Part shown: positions 25,969 through 34,738 of the stretch, piece by piece
How the letters are laid out: every line of letters begins with the position of its first letter
How positions within the stretch are numbered: position 1 is the stretch's first letter
Source of the DNA: Maricaulis maris
GTDB taxonomy: Bacteria; Pseudomonadota; Alphaproteobacteria; Caulobacterales; Maricaulaceae
DNA: 64,000 nucleotides
Assembly: GCF_036322705.1 (NCBI RefSeq)
Contig: NZ_AP027270.1
Span: forward strand, 372,001 to 436,000
Direction: 5' to 3'
Notes under the pieces: generated by a model
Told to the model about the DNA's origin: nothing
The model's input: the letters and a program-made list of their open reading frames with translations, nothing else
The model's database searches: none
Made by a program: the position numbers and the translations under genes

Positions 25969-27592
25969 AGATGGCCTCCTTGAAGGCGTCAGACCCGACA
26001 CGCCGCAGCGTGTCGATGAAGCGCTCATTTTCGGCGCGAATGTCGAGATAGGTTTCCAGCGTGCGGGCAATGGCGGCGGGGACATCCTCGCCGGCCAGGC
26101 CCTTGCCGATGATCGAGCCGATGGCGGCATCCTTGCCGAAGGCGCCACCGAGCGTGATCTGGTAGAATTCCTCACCCCGCTTGTCGACGCCGAGCACGCC
26201 GATATGGGCGACGTGATGGTGTCCGCAGGCATTGATGCAGCCGTCGATCTTGATCGTCACATCGCCCGCCTTGTCGGACAGGCCGGTTTCCTCCAGCAGG
26301 CTGGAGATCGCCTGGGCGATGGGGATCGAGCGAGCATTGGCGAGGTTGCAATAGTCCAGTCCCGGGCAGGCGACGATATCAGTGGCGAGACCGGCATTGG
26401 CGGTTGCCAGGCCGGCCTCGACCAGGCCGGTCCAGACGGCTTCCAGGTCACCATTGCCGACATGCGGCAGGATCAGGTTCTGGTCCGGCGTGGCGCGGAT
26501 CTCGTCAAAGCCGAAGCGCTCGGCCAGATCGGCAACCGCCTCCATCTGGACGTCCGTGATGTCGCCCGGCGTGCCGCCGATCGGCTTCAGGGAGATGACC
26601 AGCGACGACAGTCCGTCAACCGCATGGTCGCGGCGATTGCGATCGAGCCAGCGCGCGAAGGCGCGGTTCTCGCTGACCGGGACCGGCGCGGGGGCGGCGC
26701 TTTTCGGCTTGTCGAAGAAACTGCGAATACGGTCGATTTCGGCGGCGGGAAGCCTGAGCTCGCCATCACGGATGACCGCCCACTCGTCGGCAACCTGGCG
26801 TCCGTATTCGTCGGGACCGAGCGCCTCGACCAGGATCTTGATCCGGGCCTTGTAGAGATTGTCGCGGCGACCGTGCTGATTGTACACGCGCAGGCAGGCG
26901 GTGAGGTAGGACAGGAGGTCCTCCGGCGCCAGAAAAGGCTTGATCAGATGGCCCAGGCGCGGCGTGCGGCCCTGGCCGCCCCCGACCCAGACTTCAAACC
27001 CGGTCTCGCCGGCGTCGTTCCTTACAATTTGCAGACCGATATCATGGACGCGGATACCGGCACGGTCGGCGCTTGCGCCATTGACGGCAATCTTGAACTT
27101 GCGCGGCAGGAAGGTGAATTCCGGGTGGAAGCTCGACCATTGCCGGACGATTTCGGCCCATGGGCGGCCATCCTCCAGCTCGTCGGCGGCGGCACCGGCA
27201 AACGGGTCGGCGGTGACATTGCGGATGCAATTGCCCGAGGTCTGGATGGCGTGCATCTCGACGGCGGCGAGGCGGTCGAGAATGTCCGGGATGTCGACCA
27301 GGGCCGGCCAGTTGTACTGGATGTTCTGGCGGGTGGTGAAATGGCCATAGCCCTTGTCATACTCGCGCGCGATCGCGGCGAGGGTACGCATCTGGGCGCT
27401 GTTCAGCGTGCCATAGGGGATCGCCACCCGCAGCATGTAGGCGTGCAGCTGCAGATAGACGCCATTCATCAGGCGCAGCGGCTTGAACTGCTCCTCGGTC
27501 AGACGGCCATCGAGGCGACGTTCCACCTGGTCGCGAAACTCCGCGATCCGGTCGGCCACCATGGCGTGGTCATAGCTGTCATACTTGTACAT
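25955..27592 (-). CDS. cysI: sulfite reductase hemoprotein (nitrite/sulfite reductase family)
   Basis: A 545-residue siroheme and 4Fe-4S protein that reduces sulfite to sulfide with six electrons. The cluster cysteines follow the family pattern: C409 and C415 in ACPGLDYCNLA, and C452 and C456 in DGCINACGHHH. An internal repeat typical of the family is visible (FTTRQNIQYNWPAL in the first half, ATPDQNLILPHV in the second). No flavoprotein subunit cysJ is present, so electrons probably come from ferredoxin. It starts 3 bases after DUF2849 and overlaps the cysH fusion by 14 bases. Confidence 0.9.
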   Translation of the reverse strand: MYKYDSYDHAMVADRIAEFRDQVERRLDGRLTEEQFKPLRLMNGVYLQLHAYMLRVAIPYGTLNSAQMRTLAAIAREYDKGYGHFTTRQNIQYNWPALVDIPDILDRLAAVEMHAIQTSGNCIRNVTADPFAGAAADELEDGRPWAEIVRQWSSFHPEFTFLPRKFKIAVNGASADRAGIRVHDIGLQIVRNDAGETGFEVWVGGGQGRTPRLGHLIKPFLAPEDLLSYLTACLRVYNQHGRRDNLYKARIKILVEALGPDEYGRQVADEWAVIRDGELRLPAAEIDRIRSFFDKPKSAAPAPVPVSENRAFARWLDRNRRDHAVDGLSSLVISLKPIGGTPGDITDVQMEAVADLAERFGFDEIRATPDQNLILPHVGNGDLEAVWTGLVEAGLATANAGLATDIVACPGLDYCNLANARSIPIAQAISSLLEETGLSDKAGDVTIKIDGCINACGHHHVAHIGVLGVDKRGEEFYQITLGGAFGKDAAIGSIIGKGLAGEDVPAAIARTLETYLDIRAENERFIDTLRRVGSDAFKEAIYADA

Positions 27593-27595
27593 GGG

Positions 27596-27871
27596 TCAGG
27601 CCGTCGCTTGGGCATGGGTGGAACCGGTCGTCGGACCGGACAGACGGATGCCTTCACGGCGCCATTTCTGGCCGCCGGGTTTCTCGTCCTCGAGCTCGAT
27701 CAGATAGGCACCAACGGCGATATGGGTCTCGTCCGAGGCGGCCTCGAGCACGGCGTCGGCCTCGTCCGCGTCGAGACGGGCAGCGTCGGAGAGATCGGTT
27801 GACCAGCTGCCGGATACGGTGCGGTAGATCACGCGGCCATCGGTGAGGCGGTTGGCGGTCACGGTTTTCAT
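27596..27871 (-). CDS. DUF2849 domain protein
   Basis: A 91-residue small protein: TANRLTDGRVIYRTVSGSWSTDLSDAARL near the start matches DUF2849, a family found almost only beside cysG and sulfite reductase genes in alphaproteobacteria. Its function is not established. It overlaps the cysG stop by 4 bases and precedes cysI by 3, so it is translationally coupled to both. Confidence 0.85.
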   Translation of the reverse strand: MKTVTANRLTDGRVIYRTVSGSWSTDLSDAARLDADEADAVLEAASDETHIAVGAYLIELEDEKPGGQKWRREGIRLSGPTTGSTHAQATA

Positions 27872-29277
27872 GCGAATTGCTCCTCGCCGACGCTTGTGGT
27901 CGTGCGGGCAGTGGCGGCAAGCGCCGTCCCGGCCACCTCGCCGACAATCATGATGGTGGGGCCGGCAATCGCCTCGCGGGCGACCAGTCCGGCAAGATCG
28001 CCGAGTGTTCCGAAGACGCGGCGCTCATTGTCCAGCGTGCCGTTCTCGATCAGGGCGACCGGGGTCGAGGGGCTGCGACCGGCGGCGATCATCTTGGCCT
28101 CGATCTGCGGCGCCGCGCCGACGCCCATGTAGAAGACGGTGGTCGAATTGGCGGCGGCGAGGGCGCTGTAATCGGCGTCCGGCCCATCCTGCTTGACCAC
28201 GCCGGAGGCAAACGTCACCGACTGGGCATGGTCGCGATGGGTCAACGGAATACCCGCGGACGCGGCGCAGGCGATGGCGGCCGTGATGCCTGGCGTGACC
28301 TCAACGGCGATGCCGGCCGCGCGGACCACGTCCAGCTCCTCGCCGCCGCGTCCGAAGACAAACGGGTCGCCGCCCTTGATGCGGACCACGCGCTGACCCT
28401 TGCGGGCCTCGCGCACAAGGATCGCGCTGATCTCGTCCTGCGGAATCGGATGGTGGCCCTTGGTCTTGCCGACATCGATACGCAGCGCATCGCGGCGGGC
28501 GAGATCCATGACGCCGTCGGAGACGAGGCGGTCATGGACAATCACATCGGCCTCGCGCAGCAGGCGGGCGGCCTTGAGGGTCAGGAGGTCGGGATCGCCG
28601 GGACCGGCGCCGACCAGATGCACGATCCCGGCCGCGGGACCGGTCTCGCCATTGAGCTCGCGCAGCATTTCGCGGCGGGCGCCGGCGCTGTCACCTGACA
28701 GGGCGAGATCGCGGGCCTTGCCACGCAGGGCGCGTTCCCAGAAGGCGCGGCGATCGTCGAAATTGCGCAGCACCGACTTCACCGTCCCGCGCAGCTCGCG
28801 GGCGAGATCGGCGATGACACCGATGCGCGCCGGCAGGATCTGCTCGATCGCGGCGCGGATATCGACGGACAGGACCGGCGCGGCGCCGCCCGAGGCAATG
28901 GAAACGACAATGCCGTCGCGGTCGACAATGGCCGGGGTCTGGAAATCCGAGGCCGCCGGGCTGTCGACGATATTGACCCGAGCACCCTGGCTGCGGCCCC
29001 AACGGGCCATCCGGGCAATCGCCCGATCTTCGCCACCGGCGATGAAAATCATTGTCGCGCCACGAAAGTCCCGCCGGGTCGGCACACGGGGGATGATCTT
29101 CGCATATCGGGCAATATCCGAAGCGACAGGATCGATGGACTCACCGGTGAACCAAAGCAACCGGGCTGGGGATGACGCAAACAGGCGTGCTTTCGGTTCG
29201 GCCATCGGGCCATGCCCGACAACGATCACCGTCTGCCCCTCCAGGGGGATGGATGCAGGGAAAACACGCATGGTCAC
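27868..29277 (-). CDS. cysG: siroheme synthase (methyltransferase, dehydrogenase and ferrochelatase)
   Basis: A 469-residue multifunctional enzyme making siroheme from uroporphyrinogen III for the sulfite reductase downstream. The N-terminal 200 residues are the precorrin-2 dehydrogenase/ferrochelatase part (VIVVGHGPMAEPKARLF, then FIAGGEDRAIARMARW). From about residue 218 it is the SAM-dependent methyltransferase (HLVGAGPGDPDLLTLKA, VRIKGGDPFVFGRGGEEL, VTPGITAAIACAASAGIPLTHRDHA). The GTG at 29277 has AGGA eight bases upstream; ATG 29271 is an alternative. The dehydrogenase motif reads GHGPMAEPKA where GGGxVAxRK is usual, a mild deviation. It is the first gene of the cys operon. Confidence 0.92.
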   Translation of the reverse strand: MTMRVFPASIPLEGQTVIVVGHGPMAEPKARLFASSPARLLWFTGESIDPVASDIARYAKIIPRVPTRRDFRGATMIFIAGGEDRAIARMARWGRSQGARVNIVDSPAASDFQTPAIVDRDGIVVSIASGGAAPVLSVDIRAAIEQILPARIGVIADLARELRGTVKSVLRNFDDRRAFWERALRGKARDLALSGDSAGARREMLRELNGETGPAAGIVHLVGAGPGDPDLLTLKAARLLREADVIVHDRLVSDGVMDLARRDALRIDVGKTKGHHPIPQDEISAILVREARKGQRVVRIKGGDPFVFGRGGEELDVVRAAGIAVEVTPGITAAIACAASAGIPLTHRDHAQSVTFASGVVKQDGPDADYSALAAANSTTVFYMGVGAAPQIEAKMIAAGRSPSTPVALIENGTLDNERRVFGTLGDLAGLVAREAIAGPTIMIVGEVAGTALAATARTTTSVGEEQFA

Positions 29278-29365
29278 TCGTCCAATCCTGCGCCTTCGTG
29301 GCGCGACGAGTTCAATATTTCTATTCGATGCAGCGATTACAAACGACGATTATTGGCTTTTGAAG

Positions 29366-29378
29366 TTAGAAAAACTAA
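29366..29378. promoter_or_regulatory. candidate LysR-type operator
   Basis: TTAG-AAAAA-CTAA is a perfect dyad that also fits the T-N11-A LysR box. It lies 9 bases before the start of the LysR gene in the 110-base region divergent from cysG, where an autoregulatory site would be expected. The whole region is AT-rich compared with its surroundings. Confidence 0.4.
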
Positions 29379-29387
29379 ACTGATCCC

Positions 29388-30323
29388 ATGGCCCAGACAT
29401 CCCGCCTTCCGCCGCTCAATGCCCTGCGCGCCTTCGAGGCCGCCGCCCGGCTTGAGAGCTTTGCCCGCGCCGCCGACGAATTGGCCGTCACCCCGGGGGC
29501 GATCAGTCAGCAGATCCGGCAGCTGGAAGAGCATGTCGGCGCACCGCTGTTCGTCCGCCAGGGACGCGGTTTGAGCCTGACCGAGGCCGGCCGTGCGGCG
29601 GCCGGGATCACCTCGGAGGCCTTCGAGACGCTCGAGCGGGCGGTCTCGCTGATGCGCCAGCCCGTGCACCGTCGCGCGCTGACGGTTTCGGTCGCCCCTT
29701 CCTTTGCCGGCAAATGGCTGGCCCCGCGCCTGTTCCGCTTTCAGGAGGAAGTGCCGGGCGTCGAGGTGTGGATTGCCGCGACGTCCGAGCGGGTTGATCT
29801 CGCCGCCGGTGCTGCCGATCTGGGCATCCGCTATGGTCCCGGTGGCGACATGACGCTGAATGAGGAGACGCTGCTGGCCGAGGAAGTCCTGCCGGTCTGC
29901 TCGCCGGATCTCCTGCGCGATGGCCCGCCGCTGACCCGCGCCCAGGACCTGCAGGGCCAGACCCTGCTGCATGATGCCTCACCGGAGACCGAGGTCAACG
30001 GTGCCGACTGGGCCTCCTGGCTCAAGGCGCGCAATGTGCGCGGGGTCGATGTCGCCGGTGGCGTGCGTTTCAACCAGTCCGCCCTGGTCATCGATGCGGC
30101 GGTCGCCGGTCGCGGCGTCGCCCTCGCCAAGCGCGCCCTGGTCCAGAACGACCTCGCCAGCGGCCGCCTCGTCGCCCTCTTCCCCGACGGCACCACCCCG
30201 GTCCGCTCGGCCTATCATATCGTGACGGCGAGAAACCGCCCGCTGAGCCCTGATGCGCGGGCGTTTATTGCCTGGCTGAAGGCGGAGGCACGTGTGCACG
30301 AGCATTCTGTGGATGAGCTTTAG
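29388..30323 (+). CDS. LysR family transcriptional regulator, GcvA-like
   Basis: A 311-residue regulator. The N-terminal winged HTH reads LNALRAFEAAARLESFARAADELAVTPGAISQQIRQLEEHVGAPLF, typical of the GcvA branch (PPLNALRAFE start). The C-terminal part is the substrate-binding-like effector domain with DLGIRYGPG. It is divergent from cysG with 110 bases between, so control of the sulfate/siroheme operon is the obvious hypothesis. It is not clearly a CysB, whose HTH sequence differs. No good ribosome site is seen before ATG 29388. Confidence 0.88.
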   Translation: MAQTSRLPPLNALRAFEAAARLESFARAADELAVTPGAISQQIRQLEEHVGAPLFVRQGRGLSLTEAGRAAAGITSEAFETLERAVSLMRQPVHRRALTVSVAPSFAGKWLAPRLFRFQEEVPGVEVWIAATSERVDLAAGAADLGIRYGPGGDMTLNEETLLAEEVLPVCSPDLLRDGPPLTRAQDLQGQTLLHDASPETEVNGADWASWLKARNVRGVDVAGGVRFNQSALVIDAAVAGRGVALAKRALVQNDLASGRLVALFPDGTTPVRSAYHIVTARNRPLSPDARAFIAWLKAEARVHEHSVDEL

Positions 30324-30380
30324 GGCAACGTGGACGAGGGGCGTTCTCGCACTCTCATCCATTCATCGCTTGCCGGGAGT

Positions 30381-30510
30381 TCGCGCTATCCGGTTTTCAA
30401 GGTCAAGGGCGCATACGCGCCGCTTCGCGGTTTCACCCTTGAGCTTGAAAACCGGATAGCGCCCGCTGGCTGACAAGCGATTTATGGGCATTTCCGCGCG
30501 AGGCGCTACC
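30381..30510. repeat. palindrome plus direct-repeat unit, copy 1
   Basis: CGCTATCCGGTTTTCAAG pairs with CTTGAAAACCGGATAGCG to give a long hairpin (about 30383-30462). The right arm and the next 50 bases (to GCGAGGCG near 30503) recur at 30671-30750, so this is also a direct repeat. Confidence 0.6.
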
Positions 30511-30521
30511 AGTCCAAAGCT

Positions 30522-30640
30522 CATTTTTCCCGGCCGGAGACCTGCGCAGGCAGGTCGCAGAGCGGGGACCGACCCGCCTTTCCGGTGGTGATGAGTCTCC
30601 CGTTGGTCCCGGATCGCGCGATGCGCGTCCGGGAAAAATG
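30522..30640. repeat. palindromic repeat with TTTTTCCCGG/CCGGGAAAAAT ends, copy 2
   Basis: It has the same inverted ends and the same GATGAGTCTCCCG(T)TGGTCCCGGAT interior as 22703-22822. The left inner part differs between copies but keeps a local hairpin in each (CCTGC-GCAGG here). Confidence 0.65.
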
Positions 30641-30670
30641 GGAGGGATTGCTCGCCAGTCTCGCAAATCG

Positions 30671-30750
30671 CTTTCACCCTTGAGCTTGAAGATCGGATGG
30701 AGCCGGCTAGCGGACAAGCGATTTATGGGTAGTTCCGCGCGAGGCGTCGC
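30671..30750. repeat. direct-repeat unit, copy 2
   Basis: TTTCACCCTTGAGCTTGAA and GACAAGCGATTTATGGG are shared with 30431-30490, with the same spacing. The left palindrome arm present in copy 1 is missing, so this looks like a partial copy. Confidence 0.55.
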
Positions 30751-30771
30751 GCTCCAACAAGTCTCCCTCTG

Positions 30772-30888
30772 CACCGTCATCCCACGGTCGCGACCGTGTC
30801 GCGATCCGGGGGACCTCAGCCAAACCGTCGACAGGGAAGCGCAGGTCCCCCGGATGCCCGCTTCGCGGTCACCGTGGGATGACGGTTG
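30772..30888. repeat. CCGTCATCCCACGG palindromic element, single copy
   Basis: The left arm CCGTCATCCCACGGT and right arm ACCGTGGGATGACGG are perfect inverted repeats about 117 bases long overall. GGGGGACCTCAGCC and CAGGTCCCCCGGATGCCCGC form an inner stem. It is the same family as the four units at 61402-62146. Confidence 0.8.
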
Positions 30889-31109
30889 AGTTTAGGCGCG
30901 TGCTTCATCTGACGGTTCATCATTCCCCGTTACCGCCACCATTTTGCACTTGCTTCGCACTAACAAACAAAGCCGTGCGCAATCGGTCGCTTAAAGGGGA
31001 AATCGCTTGACCCTTGCGGCGTTCACCATGTGAGAATGGACGTAATTCTGCGACCCTCGACGGTCGCCGGCCCACAGCACAGAGCGGGCGCGAGCCCGGG
31101 GTGAGGACG
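30889..31109 (+). other. upstream region of the oxidoreductase operon
   Basis: No gene seen. With the repeats to its left it makes up the 786-base gap from 30324. A TTGACC at 31006-31011 is a possible -35 box, but no clear -10 follows. GAGGACG before ATG 31110 is the ribosome site. Confidence 0.3.
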
Positions 31110-32906
31110 ATGAAGCCGACTGATACGCGCGATCCCGACTATTTTCACAAGGTCGTGGATTGCCAATGGGCCTGCCCGGCACATACGCCGGTGCCCGAAT
31201 ATATCCGCCTGATTGCGCAAGGTGAATTCACCGAAGCCTATCTCGTCAACCGACGCTCGAACGTGTTTCCCGGCATTCTCGGCCGGGTCTGCGACCGTCC
31301 CTGCGAGCCGGCCTGCCGGCGCGGGCGGGTCGAGGAGGAGCCGGTTGCGATCTGCCGCCTGAAGCGGGTCGCCGCCGACCATCGCGACGAGGTCAAGCAT
31401 CTGGTGCCGCAAAAGCCGGAGCGGACCAATGGCAAGAAGATCGCCCTGATCGGGGCCGGTCCGGCCTCGCTGACAGTCGCCAATGACCTGGCGCCGCTGG
31501 GCTATGAATGCACGATCTTTGAAGCCCATCACCGCCCCGGCGGGCTGATGATCTCCAACATCCCCTCCTTCCGCCTGCCGGAAGAAGTGCTGGACGAGGA
31601 GATCGGCTATATCCTCGACCAGGGCGTGGAGCTGAAGACCGGTCACCGCATCGAGAGCCTCAAGGCGCTGACCGAGAGCGGCTATGACGCCGTCTTCATC
31701 GGTTCCGGTGCGCCCAAGGGCAAGGACCTCAATATCGAGGGCCGCGAGGACGCCGACGCCAATATCCACATCGGTATCGACTGGCTGGAAAGCGTCGCCT
31801 TCGAGCATGTCGACAAGATCGGCAAGCAAGTCCTTATCATTGGTGTCGGCAACACCGCGATGGATTGCTGCCGTACCTCGCTGCGCCTCGGCGCCTCCGA
31901 TGTGAAGGTGATGGCCCGCAAACCGCGGCAATTCTTCAAGGCCTCCCCCTGGGAGCTCGAGGATGCCGAGGACGAGAATGTCGAAATCCTGGTCAATCAT
32001 TCGCCCAAGCGCTTCGTCGTCGAGAACGGCAAGCTGACCGGGATGGAATTCGAGCTGATGGAATACGAGCTCGATGAAGACGGCCGGATCACCGATACCC
32101 GGACCACCGGGACCAAGATCATCCCGTGCACCGATGTCATCCTGGCGATCGGCCAGGAGAATGCCTTCCCGTGGATCGAGCGCGATATCGGTATCGAGTT
32201 CGACAAGTGGGGCGTGCCCATTGTTGACGAGAAGACCTTCGAGTCGACCGTGAAGGGCGTCTTCTTCGGCGGCGACAGCGCCTTCGGTCCCAAGAACATT
32301 ATCTGGGCGGTCGAGCACGGCCACCAGGCGGCGATCTCCATCCACAAGCATTGCGAGGGCTCGGCGCTGGATCAGCGCCTGCCGCGCGGGGTCAATCTGC
32401 AATCGGCCAAGATGGGCGTGAATGAGTGGATGTATTCCAACAGCTATACCGGCGAGCATCGCCGGCAGATGCCGTTGGCCGAGCTCAAGGCGCGTCTCTC
32501 CAACCGCAAGGTCGAAGTGGAGATGGGCTATACCGCCGAGCAGATCGCGACCGAGGTCCAGCGCTGTCTGAACTGTGACGTACAGACCGTGTTCGAGGCA
32601 CCCTTGTGCAAGGAATGCGATGCCTGCATGGATATCTGCCCGGTCGACTGCCTGTCGATCGTGCCGGTCGCCGAGGAGGCCGAGCTGCGCCAGTCGCTGC
32701 GGGTACCGGCGACCAACAAGGACCAGGACCTGTTCGTCTCGGAACCGCTCAAGGATACCGGGCGGGTCATGGTCAAGGACGAGAATCTCTGCCTGCATTG
32801 CGGCCTCTGCGCCGAACGCTGCCCGACGGCTGCGTGGGACATGCAGGACGCCGACATCTTCATTCCGCATGTCGATGACGAAATCAGGAAAGTGGCTGCC
32901 GAATGA
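31110..32906 (+). CDS. GltD-like FAD oxidoreductase with ferredoxin domains
   Basis: A 598-residue iron-sulfur flavoprotein. The N-terminus has the glutamate-synthase-beta cysteine set (C18, C22, then CDRPCEPACRRG at 61-72 and C82). FAD binding is at KKIALIGAGPASLTVANDLA (about 110) and NAD(P)H binding at VLIIGVGNTAMDC (about 240). The last 120 residues hold two 4Fe-4S ferredoxin motifs (CKECDACMDICPVDC and CLHCGLCAERCP). It is followed by the two 2-oxoacid:ferredoxin oxidoreductase subunits with 4-base overlaps, so it probably passes their electrons to NAD(P)+. The ATG at 31110 is chosen by its ribosome site and homologous N-terminus. Confidence 0.88.
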   Translation: MKPTDTRDPDYFHKVVDCQWACPAHTPVPEYIRLIAQGEFTEAYLVNRRSNVFPGILGRVCDRPCEPACRRGRVEEEPVAICRLKRVAADHRDEVKHLVPQKPERTNGKKIALIGAGPASLTVANDLAPLGYECTIFEAHHRPGGLMISNIPSFRLPEEVLDEEIGYILDQGVELKTGHRIESLKALTESGYDAVFIGSGAPKGKDLNIEGREDADANIHIGIDWLESVAFEHVDKIGKQVLIIGVGNTAMDCCRTSLRLGASDVKVMARKPRQFFKASPWELEDAEDENVEILVNHSPKRFVVENGKLTGMEFELMEYELDEDGRITDTRTTGTKIIPCTDVILAIGQENAFPWIERDIGIEFDKWGVPIVDEKTFESTVKGVFFGGDSAFGPKNIIWAVEHGHQAAISIHKHCEGSALDQRLPRGVNLQSAKMGVNEWMYSNSYTGEHRRQMPLAELKARLSNRKVEVEMGYTAEQIATEVQRCLNCDVQTVFEAPLCKECDACMDICPVDCLSIVPVAEEAELRQSLRVPATNKDQDLFVSEPLKDTGRVMVKDENLCLHCGLCAERCPTAAWDMQDADIFIPHVDDEIRKVAAE

Positions 32907-34738
32907 AGGATCTCGTGGATGTCTCCGGTGACGTGCGGGTCAATGACTTCGTCATCAAGATCGGCAATGTAAATGGCACCGGCTCGGCCTCGGCCAATGG
33001 TCTCCTGATGAAGGCCATTTTCCGCATGGGCGTGCCGGTGGTGGGCAAGAACCTCTTCCCCTCCAACATCCAGGGCCTGCCGACCTGGTATGAAATCCGC
33101 CTGACCAAGGACGGCTATATGGCCCGCTCCGGAACGGCGGAATTCATCGTTGCGATGAATGCCGAGACCTACAAGCAGGACCTCGCCGCGGTCAGCCCCG
33201 GCGGCTTCCTGCTCTATGACTCGACCTGGCCGCGCCCGGACCTGCATGCCCGCGCCGACATCACCGCCATCGGCGTGCCGCTGGCACGCCTGGTCAATGC
33301 CGCCTTCGACAATGCCCGCACCCGCGTTCTGATGAAGAACATGGCCTATGTCGGCGCTGTCGCCGGCCTGACCGGTCTCGATGTCGAGGTCATCCGCGGT
33401 CTGGTGAAGGAGATGTTCGGCACCAAGGAACACCTGATCGACGCCAATATGAAGGCGATCGGGCTGGGCCTCGACTATGTTCGCGAACACCATCCCGAGC
33501 CGCTGCCGCTGCATATCGAGGCGATGGACAAGACCGCCGGTCACATCATGATCGACGGCAATACCGCCGCTGCGCTGGGCTGTGTCTATGCCGGGGCGAC
33601 GTTCGGCGCCTGGTATCCGATCACACCCTCGACCTCGCTGATGGATGGCTTCAAGTCGTTTTGCGAGAAATTCCGCGTCGATCCGCAAACCGGCGAGCAC
33701 AATTACTGCATCATCCAGGCCGAGGACGAGCTGGCCTCGGTCGGCATGGCGATCGGTGCCGGCTGGAACGGGGCCCGGGCCTTCACCCCGACCTCGGGGC
33801 CGGGCATCTCGCTGATGAGCGAGTTCATCGGCTTTGCCTATTATGGCGAGGTGCCGCTGGTCCTGTTCGACGTCCAGCGCGCGGGCCCGTCGACCGGCCT
33901 GCCGACGCGGACCCAGCAATGCGACATCACCCTGGCGGCCTATGCCAGCCATGGCGATACCAAGCATATCCTGCTCTTCCCGGCCAATCCGAAGGAATGC
34001 TTCGAGATGGCGATCCAGAGCTTCGACATCGCCGAGCGCTTCCAGACCCCGGTCTTCTTCATGACCGATCTCGATATCGGCATGAATGACTGGATGATCC
34101 CGGAACTGGAATGGGATGAGAGCTATACGCCCGATCGCGGCAAGGTCCTGACCGCCGACGAGATCGAAAAGCTTGAGAAATTCTACCGTTATGAAGACCG
34201 TGACGGCGACGCGATCCCTTATCGCACCCTGCCGGGGAGCCATCCCAAGGGCGCCTATTTCACCCGCGGGTCGGGTCATAACTGGAAGGGTGGCTATACC
34301 GAGGACAGCGCCGAGTACAAGGAAGTGCTCGACCGTCTGACCACCAAGTGGAAGAACGCGGCCAATGCCGTGCCCGCGCCGGTGATCACCCGCTGCGGCC
34401 GGAACGCGCGGCGCGCGATCATCTCGGTCGGCGGCTGTGACGGGGCCGTGCTGGAAGCGCTCGACCGCTTCGCCGAAAACGGTGTCGAGCTGGATTACCT
34501 GCGCGTTCGCGGCTTCCCGTTCAATGCCGAGGTCGACGCCTTCATCGCCCAGTACGAGGAAGTCTTCGTGGTCGAGCAGAACCGCGACGGCCAGTTGCGA
34601 TCCCTGCTGGTCAATGAAACCGCGGCCGACAAGACCAAGCTCATCCCGATCCTCGATTATGCCGGGATGGCGGCCAATCCGAAATTCATCATCGAGGGCA
34701 TCTCGGCCCATCTCGAAGCCCTGGGAGACGTCGCATGA
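32903..34738 (+). CDS. korA: 2-oxoacid:ferredoxin oxidoreductase, fused gamma-alpha subunit
   Basis: A 611-residue subunit. Residues 1-190 form the gamma domain (VNDFVIKIGNVNGTGSASANGLLMKAIFRMG). The alpha pyrimidine-binding domain starts near 205 with GNTAAALGCVYAGATFGAWYPITPSTSLMD, then EDELASVGMAIGAGWNGARAFTPTSGPGISLM. The enzyme oxidatively decarboxylates a 2-oxoacid (2-oxoglutarate most often in this group) to acyl-CoA with reduction of ferredoxin. Substrate cannot be fixed by eye. Overlaps by 4 bases on both sides couple it to its neighbours. Confidence 0.9.
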   Translation: MKDLVDVSGDVRVNDFVIKIGNVNGTGSASANGLLMKAIFRMGVPVVGKNLFPSNIQGLPTWYEIRLTKDGYMARSGTAEFIVAMNAETYKQDLAAVSPGGFLLYDSTWPRPDLHARADITAIGVPLARLVNAAFDNARTRVLMKNMAYVGAVAGLTGLDVEVIRGLVKEMFGTKEHLIDANMKAIGLGLDYVREHHPEPLPLHIEAMDKTAGHIMIDGNTAAALGCVYAGATFGAWYPITPSTSLMDGFKSFCEKFRVDPQTGEHNYCIIQAEDELASVGMAIGAGWNGARAFTPTSGPGISLMSEFIGFAYYGEVPLVLFDVQRAGPSTGLPTRTQQCDITLAAYASHGDTKHILLFPANPKECFEMAIQSFDIAERFQTPVFFMTDLDIGMNDWMIPELEWDESYTPDRGKVLTADEIEKLEKFYRYEDRDGDAIPYRTLPGSHPKGAYFTRGSGHNWKGGYTEDSAEYKEVLDRLTTKWKNAANAVPAPVITRCGRNARRAIISVGGCDGAVLEALDRFAENGVELDYLRVRGFPFNAEVDAFIAQYEEVFVVEQNRDGQLRSLLVNETAADKTKLIPILDYAGMAANPKFIIEGISAHLEALGDVA

